35,373 nucleotides of DNA from positions 1 to 35,373 of the forward strand of contig CAMFLK010000010.1 of NCBI GenBank assembly GCA_945957135.1. Reading direction: 5' to 3'. The position numbers were made by a program, and so were the translations under genes. Numbering within the stretch: the first letter of the stretch is position 1; each line of letters begins with the position of its first letter. The notes beneath the pieces were generated by a model. The model saw nothing but the letters and a program-made list of their open reading frames with translations. It ran no database searches and was not told the DNA's origin. Origin of the DNA: an uncultured Rhodospirillales bacterium. Lineage in GTDB: Bacteria > Pseudomonadota > Alphaproteobacteria > Acetobacterales > Acetobacteraceae. Of this stretch, positions 8,027 to 17,958 are shown in pieces.

Positions 8027-8772
8027 GATGCTCTCCGTTGGTTGCGGCGCCGGGCGATCACCGCCTCGAAATCCACGGCGTTGGTCTGCACCCGGATGTG
8101 TTCCTCGATCTCCGCCGCCATCGCCGCCTGGTCGCCGGCGCGGAAGGCGCGCAGCAGCACGCGATGTTCCTCCACGATCGCCGCCATCGGCTTGAGCAGG
8201 GTGGAGAGGCCGAACACGATAGTGGCCTGGCGCGCCAGCGTCTCCCACAGCTCGCAGATCACCGCGTTGCCGCCGCAGGCGCAGAGTTCGCGGTGGAAGG
8301 CGGTGTCGGCGCGGGCCACGCCATAGGCATCGCCGCGCACCGCCATCAGCTCCAGCTCATCCACCTGGCGCGCGAGGCCCGCGCTGTGCGCGGCGTCGTT
8401 GCGTCCGTCGCGGATCGCCCGGCTGGCCGCCACCGTCTCCAGCGCCACCCGCGCCTCCACCAGCTGCGCGATGCGCTCGCCCGTCACCGGCGTGAGCCGG
8501 ATGCCCTTGTACGGCGTGTTCACCACCACGCCCTGGCTTTCCAGCAGGCGCAGCGCCTCGCGCACCGGCACGCGGCTGATGCCCAGGCGCAGCGCCACCT
8601 CGCTTTCCATGATGCGGTCGCCGGGCAGGATGTCGCCGCGCGCGGCCGCGGCGATCACTTCCTCGATCACCCGGTCCACCAGCGTCATCGGCTTCAGCCG
8701 CTGCCATCCGCCCCCCACGCTTCGTTCGGCGATGCTTCGTTCCGCGCTCGGCTCGGCCACGCGGCCCTCCAT
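8023..8772 (-). CDS. GntR family transcriptional regulator, FCD domain
   Basis: MTLVDRVIEEVIAAAARGDILPGDRIMESEVALRLGISRVPVREALRLLESQGVV (wHTH) followed by an FCD-like helical domain. Confidence 0.93.
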   Translation of the reverse strand: MEGRVAEPSAERSIAERSVGGGWQRLKPMTLVDRVIEEVIAAAARGDILPGDRIMESEVALRLGISRVPVREALRLLESQGVVVNTPYKGIRLTPVTGERIAQLVEARVALETVAASRAIRDGRNDAAHSAGLARQVDELELMAVRGDAYGVARADTAFHRELCACGGNAVICELWETLARQATIVFGLSTLLKPMAAIVEEHRVLLRAFRAGDQAAMAAEIEEHIRVQTNAVDFEAVIARRRNQRRAS

Positions 8773-8833
8773 TCGATGCTTGACCTCTCACGCATCGTAT
8801 ACAATTCTACAATTCGGTCAAAAGGAGGGGACG

Positions 8834-10375
8834 ATGCAACGTCGGGATTTCGGCAAGGCGGCCCTGGGCGCAGCCCTTCTGGCGGCGGCGCCGCGCGCGG
8901 CGGGCGCGCAGGCCAGGCGCGGCGGCCAGGTGGTGATCGCCATCGTGCAGGCGCCGCCCTCGCTGGACGCGCACGTCACCTCCGCCCAGGTGGCGCGCAA
9001 CGTGTGCCTGCATATCTTCGAGACGCTCTACGCGCGCGACGAGAACGCCAAGCCGGTGCCGGAGCTGGCGAGCGGCGTCACCATCTCCGATGACGGCAAG
9101 ACCTATGTGTTCGCCATCCGCCAGGGCGTGAAGTTCCACAACGGCAAGGTGCTGGACGCGGCGGACGCCGCCGCCTCGCTCGAGCGCTACCGCACCATCG
9201 GCGCCTCGGCGAACCTGCTCGCGGCGATCGACACGGTGCGCGCCACCGGGCCGAACGAATTGACGATCACGCTGAAGGCGCCGCAATCCACCTTCCTCGA
9301 CAACCTCTCCTCGCCGCGCGCGCCGATCGCCATCTACCCCGCGAGCGAGGCGGCCAAGCCCGCCAACAAGATCGACTATATCGGCACCGGCCCGTTCCGC
9401 TTCGTCGAATACAGCCCGGACAGCCACGTCAAGCTCGCCCGCTACGATGGCTACAGCTTCAACCCCGGCGCCACCGGGCGCGACGGATTCGCCGGCAGGA
9501 AGGAGGTGTTTCTCGACAGCGTGGTGTTCCGCTTCATGCCCGAGGCGGGCGCGCGCGAGGCGGCGTTCCGCGCCGGCGAGGTGCAGTTCCTCGAGACCGT
9601 CGATACCGACGTCGCGAAGAAGCTTGGCGCGGACAAGGCGAACACGATCTACAAGGCGCTGCCTTTCGCTTTCCAGATCATCAAGTTCAACCACGCGCTC
9701 GGCGTGACCGGCGACGTCAATTTCCGGCTCGCGGCGCAGAAGGCGCTGGACATGGGCGAGCTGATGGCGCTCGCCTCGCCGGACAATTACGAGCTCGATG
9801 GCGGCTGGGTGTTTCCCGCCTCGGCCTATCACACGCTGGAGGGGGCGGAGAGCTACAACAAGCCGGACATCGCCGCGGCCAAGGCGCTGCTCGCGAAATC
9901 CGCCTACAAGGGCGAGAAGCTCACCTTCATCACCGACCCGCTGCGCGCGGACCAGGACACGGCGACGCTGTTCGCCGAACGGCTCAACGATATCGGCGTG
10001 AACGTGCAGGTGTCGGTCGCGGACTGGCCCACCGTCTCCAAGATGGGCTTCACGCCCAGCGGCTGGAATTTCTGGACGCACGGCCTGGGCATCGAGCCGT
10101 TCGAGGGCCCCGCCTCGGTGATGCTGCCCTGGGTGAACGGCCTGTCGCAGCAGAAGCCGGACCCGGAGGTGGACCGGCTCTACGCCGCCTTCAACGCCGA
10201 GATGGACCAGGCCAGGCGCAAGGCGATCTTCGCCCAGTTCCAGACCCGCCTCTATGCCCAGGCGATCGCGCTGAAATGCGGCAATTACGGATATTTCCAG
10301 GCCTCGACGGCGAAGTTGAAGAACTTCGTGCCGTTCCGCATCCCGCGCATGTGGGGCGTCTGGCTGGAGGGGTGA
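8834..10375 (+). CDS. ABC transporter substrate-binding protein, family 5 (dipeptide/nickel type)
   Basis: MQRRDFGKAALGAALLAAAPRAAGAQ (Tat-like signal) ...PPSLDAHVTSAQVARNVCLHIFETLYARDENAKPVPELASGVTISDDGKTYVFAIRQGVKFHNGKVLDAADAAASLERY; preceded by AAAGGAGG. Confidence 0.95.
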   Translation: MQRRDFGKAALGAALLAAAPRAAGAQARRGGQVVIAIVQAPPSLDAHVTSAQVARNVCLHIFETLYARDENAKPVPELASGVTISDDGKTYVFAIRQGVKFHNGKVLDAADAAASLERYRTIGASANLLAAIDTVRATGPNELTITLKAPQSTFLDNLSSPRAPIAIYPASEAAKPANKIDYIGTGPFRFVEYSPDSHVKLARYDGYSFNPGATGRDGFAGRKEVFLDSVVFRFMPEAGAREAAFRAGEVQFLETVDTDVAKKLGADKANTIYKALPFAFQIIKFNHALGVTGDVNFRLAAQKALDMGELMALASPDNYELDGGWVFPASAYHTLEGAESYNKPDIAAAKALLAKSAYKGEKLTFITDPLRADQDTATLFAERLNDIGVNVQVSVADWPTVSKMGFTPSGWNFWTHGLGIEPFEGPASVMLPWVNGLSQQKPDPEVDRLYAAFNAEMDQARRKAIFAQFQTRLYAQAIALKCGNYGYFQASTAKLKNFVPFRIPRMWGVWLEG

Positions 10376-10384
10376 GCGGCGCCG

Positions 10385-11329
10385 ATGCTGCCGTTCCTCG
10401 TCCGGCGGCTGGCGAGCATGGTGGTGATCCTGGCGCTGGTCTCGCTGCTGTCCTTCGCGATCATCGCGCTGGTGCCCGGCGATCCCGCATCGGCCTTCGC
10501 CGATGCGGGCGCCACGCCGGCGCAGATGGAGCGGCTGCGCCACGAGCTGGGCCTAGACCGTCCGCTGGCCGAGCAGATGGCGGAATGGTACTGGCGCGTG
10601 CTGCACGGCGATCTCGGCCAGTCCATCCTGCTGCGGCGGAGCGTGACGCAGGCGATCGTCGAGCGCCTGCCGGTGACGCTGTCGCTCGCCGCCCTGGCCT
10701 GGGCCTGCGCCATCGCCGGGGGCGTGCTGGCCGGCACCGCCGCCGCCGCCTGGCACACGCGCTGGCCGGACCAGGCGGTGATGGTGACGGCCCTGCTCGG
10801 CCTGTCGATTCCCGAGTTCTGGCTTGGGCTGATGCTGATCCTGCTGTTCGCGGTGCGCTGGGGCTGGTTCCCCACCGGCGGCTTCGTGCCGCTGGACCAG
10901 GACCCGTTGGGCTGGCTGCGCAGCGTGGCGCTGCCGGCCGGGGCGCTGGCCGTCACCCAGATGGGCTTCGTCGCGCGGATGACGCGCGCGACGATGCTGG
11001 ACGTGCTGCGGCAGGATTTTATGCGCACCGCCACGGCCAAGGGGCTCGGCCGCCGCACCGTACTGCTGCGCCATGGCCTGGCCAACGCGCTGGTGCCGAT
11101 CCTGACCGTGGCCGGCATCGTCGCCGGCGCGCTGCTCGGCGGCACGGTGGTGATCGAGCAGGTGTTCTCCATCCCCGGCGTCGGCCGCCTCGTCATCGGC
11201 GGCATCCTCTCGCGCGACTATCCGGTGATCCAGGGCGGGCTGCTGTTCGTGGGCACCGTCTATCTCGTCATCAACCTGGTGGTGGACATCCTCTACGCCG
11301 CCGCCGACCCGCGGATCCGGCTGGGATGA
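10385..11329 (+). CDS. ABC transporter permease, DppB type
   Basis: MLPFLVRRLASMVVILALVSLLSFAIIALVPGDPA...; conserved MTRATMLDVLRQDFMRTATAKGLGRRTVLLRHGLANALVPI. Confidence 0.95.
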   Translation: MLPFLVRRLASMVVILALVSLLSFAIIALVPGDPASAFADAGATPAQMERLRHELGLDRPLAEQMAEWYWRVLHGDLGQSILLRRSVTQAIVERLPVTLSLAALAWACAIAGGVLAGTAAAAWHTRWPDQAVMVTALLGLSIPEFWLGLMLILLFAVRWGWFPTGGFVPLDQDPLGWLRSVALPAGALAVTQMGFVARMTRATMLDVLRQDFMRTATAKGLGRRTVLLRHGLANALVPILTVAGIVAGALLGGTVVIEQVFSIPGVGRLVIGGILSRDYPVIQGGLLFVGTVYLVINLVVDILYAAADPRIRLG

Positions 11330-12171
11330 GCGCCGCAATCGGCCTGCCGCGCATGCGCTGGCGGCCGCGGCTCGGCCGGGGCATGCTGATCGGCGCGCTG
11401 CTGGTCGGCTTCGTGGCGATCGTCGCCCTCGCCGCGCCGGTGCTGACGCCGTTCGACCCGCTGCGCAGCAACGTTCGCCTGCGCCTGCACGCGCCGGACG
11501 CGGCGCACTGGTTCGGCACCGACCATCTCGGCCGCGACGTCGCGAGCCGGGTCATGGCCGGGGCGCGGCTGTCCATGCTCATCGGCCTGTGCACCGCGCT
11601 GGCCACCGGGCTGTGCGGCACCGCCATCGGCGCCGCCGCCGGCTTCGTGCGCGCGCTCGACAATCCGCTGATGCGGCTGATGGACGCGCTGATGGCCTTT
11701 CCCGCCATCCTGCTGGCGATCGCCATCAGCGCCACGCTCGGCGCCTCCGTCGGCAACGTGATCATCGCGCTGACCGTCGCGACCACGCCGCACACCGCGC
11801 GCATCGTGCGCGCCTCCGTGCTGGTGATCCGCGAGCTGGACTATGTGGAGGCGGCGCGCGCGCTGGGCATGCGGGAGGCGCGGGTGCTGGTGCGCCACGT
11901 GCTGCCGAACGCGCTCGGCCCGCTGATCGTGCGGCTGACCTACGTGTTCGCGACGGCGATTCTGGCGGAGGCGGCGCTGAGCTTCATCGGCGTCGGCCCG
12001 CCGCCGCCGGCGCCGACCTTCGGCAACATCATCGCCGGCGGGCGCGACTTCATGGGCGAGGCGCCGTGGGTGACGCTGTTTCCCGGCCTCGCGGTGATCG
12101 TGTCGGTGCTTGGCCTGAACCTGCTTGGCGACGGGCTGCGGGACTGGCTCGACCCCCGGATGAAAAGCTGA
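11326..12171 (+). CDS. ABC transporter permease, DppC type
   Basis: ...HWFGTDHLGRDVASRVMAGARLSMLIGL...ELDYVEAARALGMREARVLVRHVLPNALGPLIV; ATGA overlap with the upstream gene. Confidence 0.95.
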   Translation: MSAAIGLPRMRWRPRLGRGMLIGALLVGFVAIVALAAPVLTPFDPLRSNVRLRLHAPDAAHWFGTDHLGRDVASRVMAGARLSMLIGLCTALATGLCGTAIGAAAGFVRALDNPLMRLMDALMAFPAILLAIAISATLGASVGNVIIALTVATTPHTARIVRASVLVIRELDYVEAARALGMREARVLVRHVLPNALGPLIVRLTYVFATAILAEAALSFIGVGPPPPAPTFGNIIAGGRDFMGEAPWVTLFPGLAVIVSVLGLNLLGDGLRDWLDPRMKS

Positions 12172-12173
12172 GA

Positions 12174-13676
12174 ATGGAAGACACAATGCGGAAGATCCTG
12201 ATCGTCGAGTGCATCCAGGAAGTCTCGTCGTTCAACCCGATGCGAGGCGGGTACGACAATTTCGAGGTGCAGCGCGGCGAGGCGATGCTGAAGCAGCGCG
12301 CGCTGAACACCTCGATCGGCGGCGCACTCGGCGTGTTCGCCGAGCGGGCGGACATCGCCGTGGTCCCCGCGATGAGTGCCCGCTCGGGCAGCGCCGGGCT
12401 GCTGATGGAAGATGCCTGGCAGCGCGTGCGCCAGGAACTGCTCGACAGCGTGGCCGCGGCGAAGGACGGCGTGGACGCCATCTACTTTTCCCTCCACGGC
12501 GCGATGGCGGCCGAGGGCGAGCTGGACCCCGAGGGCGCGCTGCTGGAAGCGGTGCGACAGATGGTCGGCCCGCGCGTGCCCATCGTCATTTCCCTCGATC
12601 TGCACGGCATCCTCACCGACCGGATGCTGCGCCAGATCGACGCGCTGGCGCTGTACCACACCTATCCGCATGTCGATTTCGCCGATACCGGCATTCGCGC
12701 CGCACGGCTGCTGCTGGCCCTGCTGGACGGCGCGGCGCCGCCTTCCATCGTGCGGGTGACCATCCCCGCCCTGGTGCGCGGCGACGAGCTCATCACCCGC
12801 ACCGGCTGCTACGGCGACATCATCCGCGAATGCCAGCGGCTGGAGCGCGAGGGCACCGCCCGCGCCGCGGGGGTGATGATCGGCAACCCGTTCACCGACG
12901 TGCCTGAGCTGTGCTCGCAAGTGATCATCGTCGCCGATGACGCGGCGAAGGCCGAGCGCGAGGCGATCCGCCTGGCCGAGGAGTTCTGGGCCAACCGCGC
13001 GCGCATGCAGGGCAAGTTCATCGCCCTGCCCCGCGCCATCGCCCAGGCCGAGGTGATGGCCGGCCCGGTGCTGTTCACCGACGCGGCCGATGCCACCTCC
13101 TCCGGCGCCACCGGCGATTCCAACCTCATCCTGCGCGCCCTGCTCGAAGCGGGGTCGCGGCGCAAGGTGCTGCTGCAGATCGTCGATGCGCCGGCCGCCG
13201 CCGCCGCCCATCGCGCCGGCGTGGGCGCGACCATCGACGTGACGCTGGGCGGCACCTGCGACCCCGCCCGCTTCGCCCCGCTGCCCGTGCGCGCCCGCGT
13301 GCGCCTGCTGTCGGACGGGCGGGCGCGGCTCGAGACGATGGGGGCGTTGTTGGAGGCCGGCCCGTCAGCGGTGCTGGAATTCGGCACGGTCACGGCGGTG
13401 GTGATGTCGCGCTCCGTCAGCCTGTTCGACCGGGCGATGTACTACGCCAACGGCTGCAACCCCCGTGACTACGACACGATCATCCTGAAATCGCCGCACG
13501 CCGAATTCGCCATGTACGATGCCTGGGTGGAGAAGAACTTTAACATCGACATCCCCGGCGCCACCTCGGCCAACCTGCCCACGCTCGGCCACCGGATCTG
13601 CGCCCGGCCGATGTATCCGCTCGATCCCGACGTGAGCTTCACGCCGCTTGCCGTGCGCTACCAGCGCGCGCGGTAG
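12174..13676 (+). CDS. M81 family metallopeptidase (MlrC-like)
   Basis: MEDTMRKILIVECIQEVSSFNPMRGGYDNF...YFSLHGAMAAEGELDPEGALLEAVR...DLHGILTDRML...ADATSSGATGDSNLILRALLEAG. Confidence 0.92.
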   Translation: MEDTMRKILIVECIQEVSSFNPMRGGYDNFEVQRGEAMLKQRALNTSIGGALGVFAERADIAVVPAMSARSGSAGLLMEDAWQRVRQELLDSVAAAKDGVDAIYFSLHGAMAAEGELDPEGALLEAVRQMVGPRVPIVISLDLHGILTDRMLRQIDALALYHTYPHVDFADTGIRAARLLLALLDGAAPPSIVRVTIPALVRGDELITRTGCYGDIIRECQRLEREGTARAAGVMIGNPFTDVPELCSQVIIVADDAAKAEREAIRLAEEFWANRARMQGKFIALPRAIAQAEVMAGPVLFTDAADATSSGATGDSNLILRALLEAGSRRKVLLQIVDAPAAAAAHRAGVGATIDVTLGGTCDPARFAPLPVRARVRLLSDGRARLETMGALLEAGPSAVLEFGTVTAVVMSRSVSLFDRAMYYANGCNPRDYDTIILKSPHAEFAMYDAWVEKNFNIDIPGATSANLPTLGHRICARPMYPLDPDVSFTPLAVRYQRAR

Positions 13677-13776
13677 CGGGGTGGGAGAACTCTGACCGAC
13701 TTCCCCAAACCGGCGTGGCTGAGCCCGCCCCAGTGACAACCGCGATCTCGTCGTCGAAGAAGGTCTTGTTGCAGGC

Positions 13777-14889
13777 TCAGCCCGCGAGATTCCGATGCGC
13801 GTGCAGCGACGCGCCGCCATCGGTTTCGAAGAAGCGCGCCTTGTCCGGATCGGCGGGCGACAGGCCGATGGGGGCACCGGCCGGCAGATCGACGGAGGGG
13901 GGCAGGAAGGCGGCGATCAGCCGGTCGCCCAGATCGACGCGGACGAGGCTGCGCGAGCCGAGATATTCCACGGTACGCACCGTGCCGCTGATCGCCGCGG
14001 CGGCCGAGGGATCGTGGTGCAAATCCTCAGGCCGGATGCCCACCGAAATCCGGCGCCCCGCCGTCCGCGCCAGCGCGGGTAGCGCGATGTCGAAGCCCGG
14101 CCCGCGCAGCCGCCCGTCGGCCGCCTCGCCGTCGAGGATGTTCATGCCGGGTTCGCCGAGGAAGCGGGCGACGAACAGGTTGGCCGGGTTGTCGTACAGC
14201 TCGCGCGGGCTGCCCGCCTGCTCGATCCGGCCGTTCGACATCACCACGACCAGGTCCGACAGCGTCATCGCCTCGCTCTGGTCATGGGTGACGTAGAGCA
14301 TGGTCGCACCCAGCCGCTGGTGGATGTCCTTCAGCTCGGAGCGCATCTGCACCCGCAGCTGCTGGTCGAGATTGGAGAGCGGCTCGTCCAGCAGATAGAC
14401 CGTGGGCGTGCGCACCATCGCCCGGCCGAGCGCCACGCGCTGGCGCTGGCCGCCGGAGATCTGGCGCGGGAACCGGTCCAGCAGCGCCTCCAGGCCCAGC
14501 ATCTTCACGGCGGCGCGCACCTTGCGGTCCACCTCCGCCTCCGGCGTGCGGCGCCGGCGGGCGCGCAGCGGAAAGGCGATGTTCTCGTAGAGCGTCATGT
14601 GCGGGTAGAGCGCGTAGGATTGGAACACCATGGCGATGTCGCGATCCGCCGGCTTCATGGCGGTGACGTCGCGCTCGCCGATCATGATCTGCCCCTCGGT
14701 CGGCGTCTCCAGCCCGGCGATCATGTTGAGCGTGGTGCTCTTGCCGCAGCCGGAGGGGCCGAGCAGCGTGACGAACTGCCCCGGCGCGATGCTGATATTG
14801 ATGCCCGACACCGCCCAGCCGGAGCCGTAGCTTTTCCCGACGTTGCGAAAACGCACGGATTGCGCCGTGTTCGGCCGCGCCTCGGTCAT
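13777..14889 (-). CDS. ABC transporter ATP-binding protein, MalK/UgpC type
   Basis: VTLLGPSGCGKSTTLNMIAGLETPTEGQIMIGERDVTAMKPADRDIAMVFQSYALYPHMTLYENIAFPL...ISGGQRQRVALGRAMVRTPTVYLLDEPLSNLDQQLR plus TOBE-like C-terminus. Confidence 0.97.
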   Translation of the reverse strand: MTEARPNTAQSVRFRNVGKSYGSGWAVSGINISIAPGQFVTLLGPSGCGKSTTLNMIAGLETPTEGQIMIGERDVTAMKPADRDIAMVFQSYALYPHMTLYENIAFPLRARRRRTPEAEVDRKVRAAVKMLGLEALLDRFPRQISGGQRQRVALGRAMVRTPTVYLLDEPLSNLDQQLRVQMRSELKDIHQRLGATMLYVTHDQSEAMTLSDLVVVMSNGRIEQAGSPRELYDNPANLFVARFLGEPGMNILDGEAADGRLRGPGFDIALPALARTAGRRISVGIRPEDLHHDPSAAAAISGTVRTVEYLGSRSLVRVDLGDRLIAAFLPPSVDLPAGAPIGLSPADPDKARFFETDGGASLHAHRNLAG

Positions 14890-14894
14890 GCAAT

Positions 14895-15716
14895 TCAGCC
14901 TTTGACGGACCCGTCGGCGAAACCGCCGATCAGGAATTTTCGGAACAGGAGAAACACCACCACCGGCGGGATCGTCGCGATGATCACGCCCGCCATCAGC
15001 GAGCCCCAGTCGCGGCCGTGGAAGCCCTGGAAGAAGATCAGCGCGACCTGCAACGTGCGCAGCTCCGGCGCGTCCACCATGGTCGAGCCGGTGACGTAGT
15101 CGTTCCAGCAATGCAGGAAGCCGAAGGTCGCCGCCGCCAGCAGCGCGGGCTTCGCGCCGGGCAGCACGATCCTCCACACCGCCTCGGCGCGCGAATAGCC
15201 GTCGATCTCCGCCGCCTGCTCCAGCTCGCGCGGCACCGTGGCGAAATGCGACCGCGTGACCCACACCGTGAAGGGCAGGATGTGCCCGGCATAGAGGATC
15301 GGCAGGATCGCCCATGTGTTCTGCAGGCCGATACCCGCCGCCAGCATCTGGGTCGGCAGCAGCACGGCGAAGCCGGGCACCGCCATGGTGGCGAGGAAGA
15401 CGAGCAGCACCGCCGGCCTGCCGGCCACGGGGTAGCGCATCAGCGCGTAGCCCGCGGTCGCGCCGAACAGCAGCGCGGCCAGCACCGCCACGGCCGCATA
15501 GGCGAAGCTGTTCAGGAAAGCCCAGTGCACGCCTTCGGCGATCAGATTGGCATAGTGTGCCAGGGTGGGGCTTCGCGGCAGCAATTCAGGCGGCACCGCG
15601 AAGATGCGGTTGGCCGATTTGAACGAGGTGGAGGCGGCCCAGAGGATCGGGCCCAGGGCAACAATGCCGGCCAGCAGGCAGGCGAGGACCAGCGCGATGC
15701 GGGACAGGGTTCTCAC
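14895..15716 (-). CDS. Carbohydrate ABC transporter permease (MalG/UgpE type), GTG start
   Basis: MRTLSRIALVLACLLAGIVALGPILWAASTSFKSANRIFAVPPELLPRSPTLAHYANLI...EIDGYSRAEAVWRIVLPGAKPALLA. Confidence 0.93.
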   Translation of the reverse strand: MRTLSRIALVLACLLAGIVALGPILWAASTSFKSANRIFAVPPELLPRSPTLAHYANLIAEGVHWAFLNSFAYAAVAVLAALLFGATAGYALMRYPVAGRPAVLLVFLATMAVPGFAVLLPTQMLAAGIGLQNTWAILPILYAGHILPFTVWVTRSHFATVPRELEQAAEIDGYSRAEAVWRIVLPGAKPALLAAATFGFLHCWNDYVTGSTMVDAPELRTLQVALIFFQGFHGRDWGSLMAGVIIATIPPVVVFLLFRKFLIGGFADGSVKG

Positions 15717-16629
15717 GCGGCCGCTCCCCGCTGCCGGCCGAGGATGCGGATATAGATGGCGATCAGGCCCATGTTGATCAGGAACATCACCGCCGCGATG
15801 GCGTTGCCGCGCCCCTGGTCCAGCTCGACGAAGCCGGTGTTGTAGAGCGCATAGGCCAGGGTGGTGGTCTGCCGAATCGGCCCGCCCCTGTCAGGCCGAT
15901 GATGAGCTGCACTTCGTTGAAGTAGCTGATGGTCAGCATCGAGATCACGATCAGCAGCGAGGGGGCGAGCAGCGGCAGCGTGATCTTGCGGAAGCTCTCC
16001 CAGGCGCCGAGCCCGTCGACCGCCGCCGCCTTGGCGAGGTCGCGCGGTATCTGGCCCAGGCCGCCGATCAGGATGATCGTGGCGAAGGCGAAGTTGCGCC
16101 ACACCGCCACGACGATCAGCGTCGGCATGGCCAGCAGCGGGTTGGTCAGCAAATCCTGCGGCGGCAGGCCGAAGGCGGTGAAGGCGGCCCCCACCAGCCC
16201 GCCGGGCGAGGGCACCAGGATCCATTTCCACAGCAGCGCGACCACGATCGGGCTCATCGCCCAGGGCACCAGCAGCACAGTCAGCAGCACGCTGCCCCAG
16301 CTTCCCAGCCGGCTTATGCCCATGGCCGCCAGCAGCGCCAGCGGCACGGCGACGGCCAGGGCCGCGAAGGTGAAGAGCAGCGATCGGCCGATCGCCTGCC
16401 AGGCGAAGGGATCGCGGAACAGCGCGGCATAGTTGGCGAGCCCGACGAAGCCTTCGTTGCCGAAGAAGAACACCTTGTGCAGGCTGAGGTAGAATCCGTA
16501 GAGCGCGGGCAGGATGTTGATGGCGATGACCAGCAGCAAGGCCGGCGCCACCAGCGACGACCCCACCAGCCGCGCCTGGCGCGCGAGGACGTCCAGGCCG
16601 CGCGGCGTGGCGAGACGAATGGTGTGCAC
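15713..16629 (-). pseudogene. Carbohydrate ABC transporter permease (MalF/UgpA type), frameshifted near its 3' end
   Basis: N-terminal part in frame of 15787..16629 (MHTIRLATPRGLDVLARQARLVGSSLVAPALLLVIAINILPALYGFYLSLHKVFFFG...SYFNEVQLIIGLTG), C-terminal part in another frame (GGPIRQTTTLAYALYNTGFVELDQGRGNAIAAVMFLINMGLIAIYIRILGRQRGAAA). Joining requires one extra base in the C-run at 15885-15888. Confidence 0.88.
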
Positions 16630-16635
16630 GGCGCG

Positions 16636-17928
16636 CTACCAGCCCAGCGTGGATTTCGCCCGCCCGAGGATGGCGTCCACACTTTCGCTGGTGCCGATCA
16701 GCTCCTGCAGGGCCGTGTTCATCACGGGGAAGATCTTGGTGATGTTGGGCATGCGCTGCGGGAAGGTCATGACGCCGGGCGCCGCGAGCAGGGCCGTGAA
16801 GGCGTGGATGTCGGCCGCGGCCGGCGTCGCGAAATAGGGGTCCTGCAGCACCGAGCGCCGGTCGGGCACGAGCCCCGCGGTCTTCGCCCATTCCAGCGAC
16901 GCCTCCGTGCTGAACAGGCTCTCGACGAAGGCGGTGGCCGCGGACGGATTGGCCGATCTCGCGGAAATGCCCACCGTCCAGTACGGGCCGAGCAGCACCG
17001 CCGGCGGGTTCGTGCCGAAGGCCGGCCAGGCCGACACCGCCAGGCTCTTGCCGTCATAGCCGGCGGCGATCTGCTTGTATTGCTGGAAGCGCGGCGCGAA
17101 GGCCTGCACCATCGCGAAGCGACCGGAGGCGAACTGGTCCTGGATGTCGTCGCCCATCGCGTTCAGCAGCGTCGGCGACAGCGCGCCATTCGCCACGAGC
17201 TGCCTGACGACATTGGCCGCCTCCTTCGCCTCCGGTCCGGTCACGCTGAACTGCCCGGTCGCCGCGTCGAAGATCGAGGGACCGAAGCCGGTCATGATGT
17301 TGATGAAGGCGGAGACGCTGTTGTCGTTGGTCGGCAGGCCGAAGCCCAGCCGGTCGCCCTTGGTCAGCTTGCCGGCGGCGGAGATGAATGTGTCCCAGGT
17401 CAGCGGCGGGGCATCGAGGCCGAGTTCGCCCAGCGCGTCCTTGCGATAGAAGATCGCCTGGGCCGGGCTCGGCCAGATCGGCAGGGAGGTGCGTTTCCCG
17501 TCGAACACCGATTTCTGGACGAAGACCGGATAGAGATCGGGCAGCGCCTTGGCCTTGAACTCGGCCGAGAGCAGGTCGTCGAGATTGGCGAGCGCGCCGC
17601 GCTGCTGCACGAGGTCGAGGAAGGTGTCGCGCATCCAGATCACGTCGGGCGCGCGATTCTGGGCCGCGGCGGCGACGAATTTCACCTCCAGCTCCTGGAA
17701 GGGCTGGGACTCGATGCGGATCGCGACGCCGGGATGCGTGGCCTTGAAGCGCTGGATGATGTCGCGCAGCACCACCTCGCGTGGCGACTTCCCGTCCGCC
17801 CCGAGAAAGGTCCAGACCCGCACCGTGCCGGAAAGCGCCTGCGCGCGGGCCGGCTTCGGCAGGCCCGCGAGCGCCAGGGTCGCGGCGCCGGCGCGCAGCA
17901 TGAACCTTCTGTCGAACATCGTTTTCAT
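16636..17928 (-). CDS. ABC transporter extracellular solute-binding protein, family 1
   Basis: MKTMFDRRFMLRAGAATLALAGLPKPARAQALSGTVRVWTFLGADG...DIIQRFKATHPGVAIRIESQPFQELEVKFVAAAAQNRAPDVIWM. Confidence 0.93.
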   Translation of the reverse strand: MKTMFDRRFMLRAGAATLALAGLPKPARAQALSGTVRVWTFLGADGKSPREVVLRDIIQRFKATHPGVAIRIESQPFQELEVKFVAAAAQNRAPDVIWMRDTFLDLVQQRGALANLDDLLSAEFKAKALPDLYPVFVQKSVFDGKRTSLPIWPSPAQAIFYRKDALGELGLDAPPLTWDTFISAAGKLTKGDRLGFGLPTNDNSVSAFINIMTGFGPSIFDAATGQFSVTGPEAKEAANVVRQLVANGALSPTLLNAMGDDIQDQFASGRFAMVQAFAPRFQQYKQIAAGYDGKSLAVSAWPAFGTNPPAVLLGPYWTVGISARSANPSAATAFVESLFSTEASLEWAKTAGLVPDRRSVLQDPYFATPAAADIHAFTALLAAPGVMTFPQRMPNITKIFPVMNTALQELIGTSESVDAILGRAKSTLGW

Positions 17929-17958
17929 GACTTGGACTCTCCCCGATCGGCCGCTTGC

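Noticed and set aside
11589-13676. 695-aa ORF start at 11589
   Set aside because: The N-terminal part is out-of-frame translation of the DppC-like gene; the M81 protein starts at 12174.
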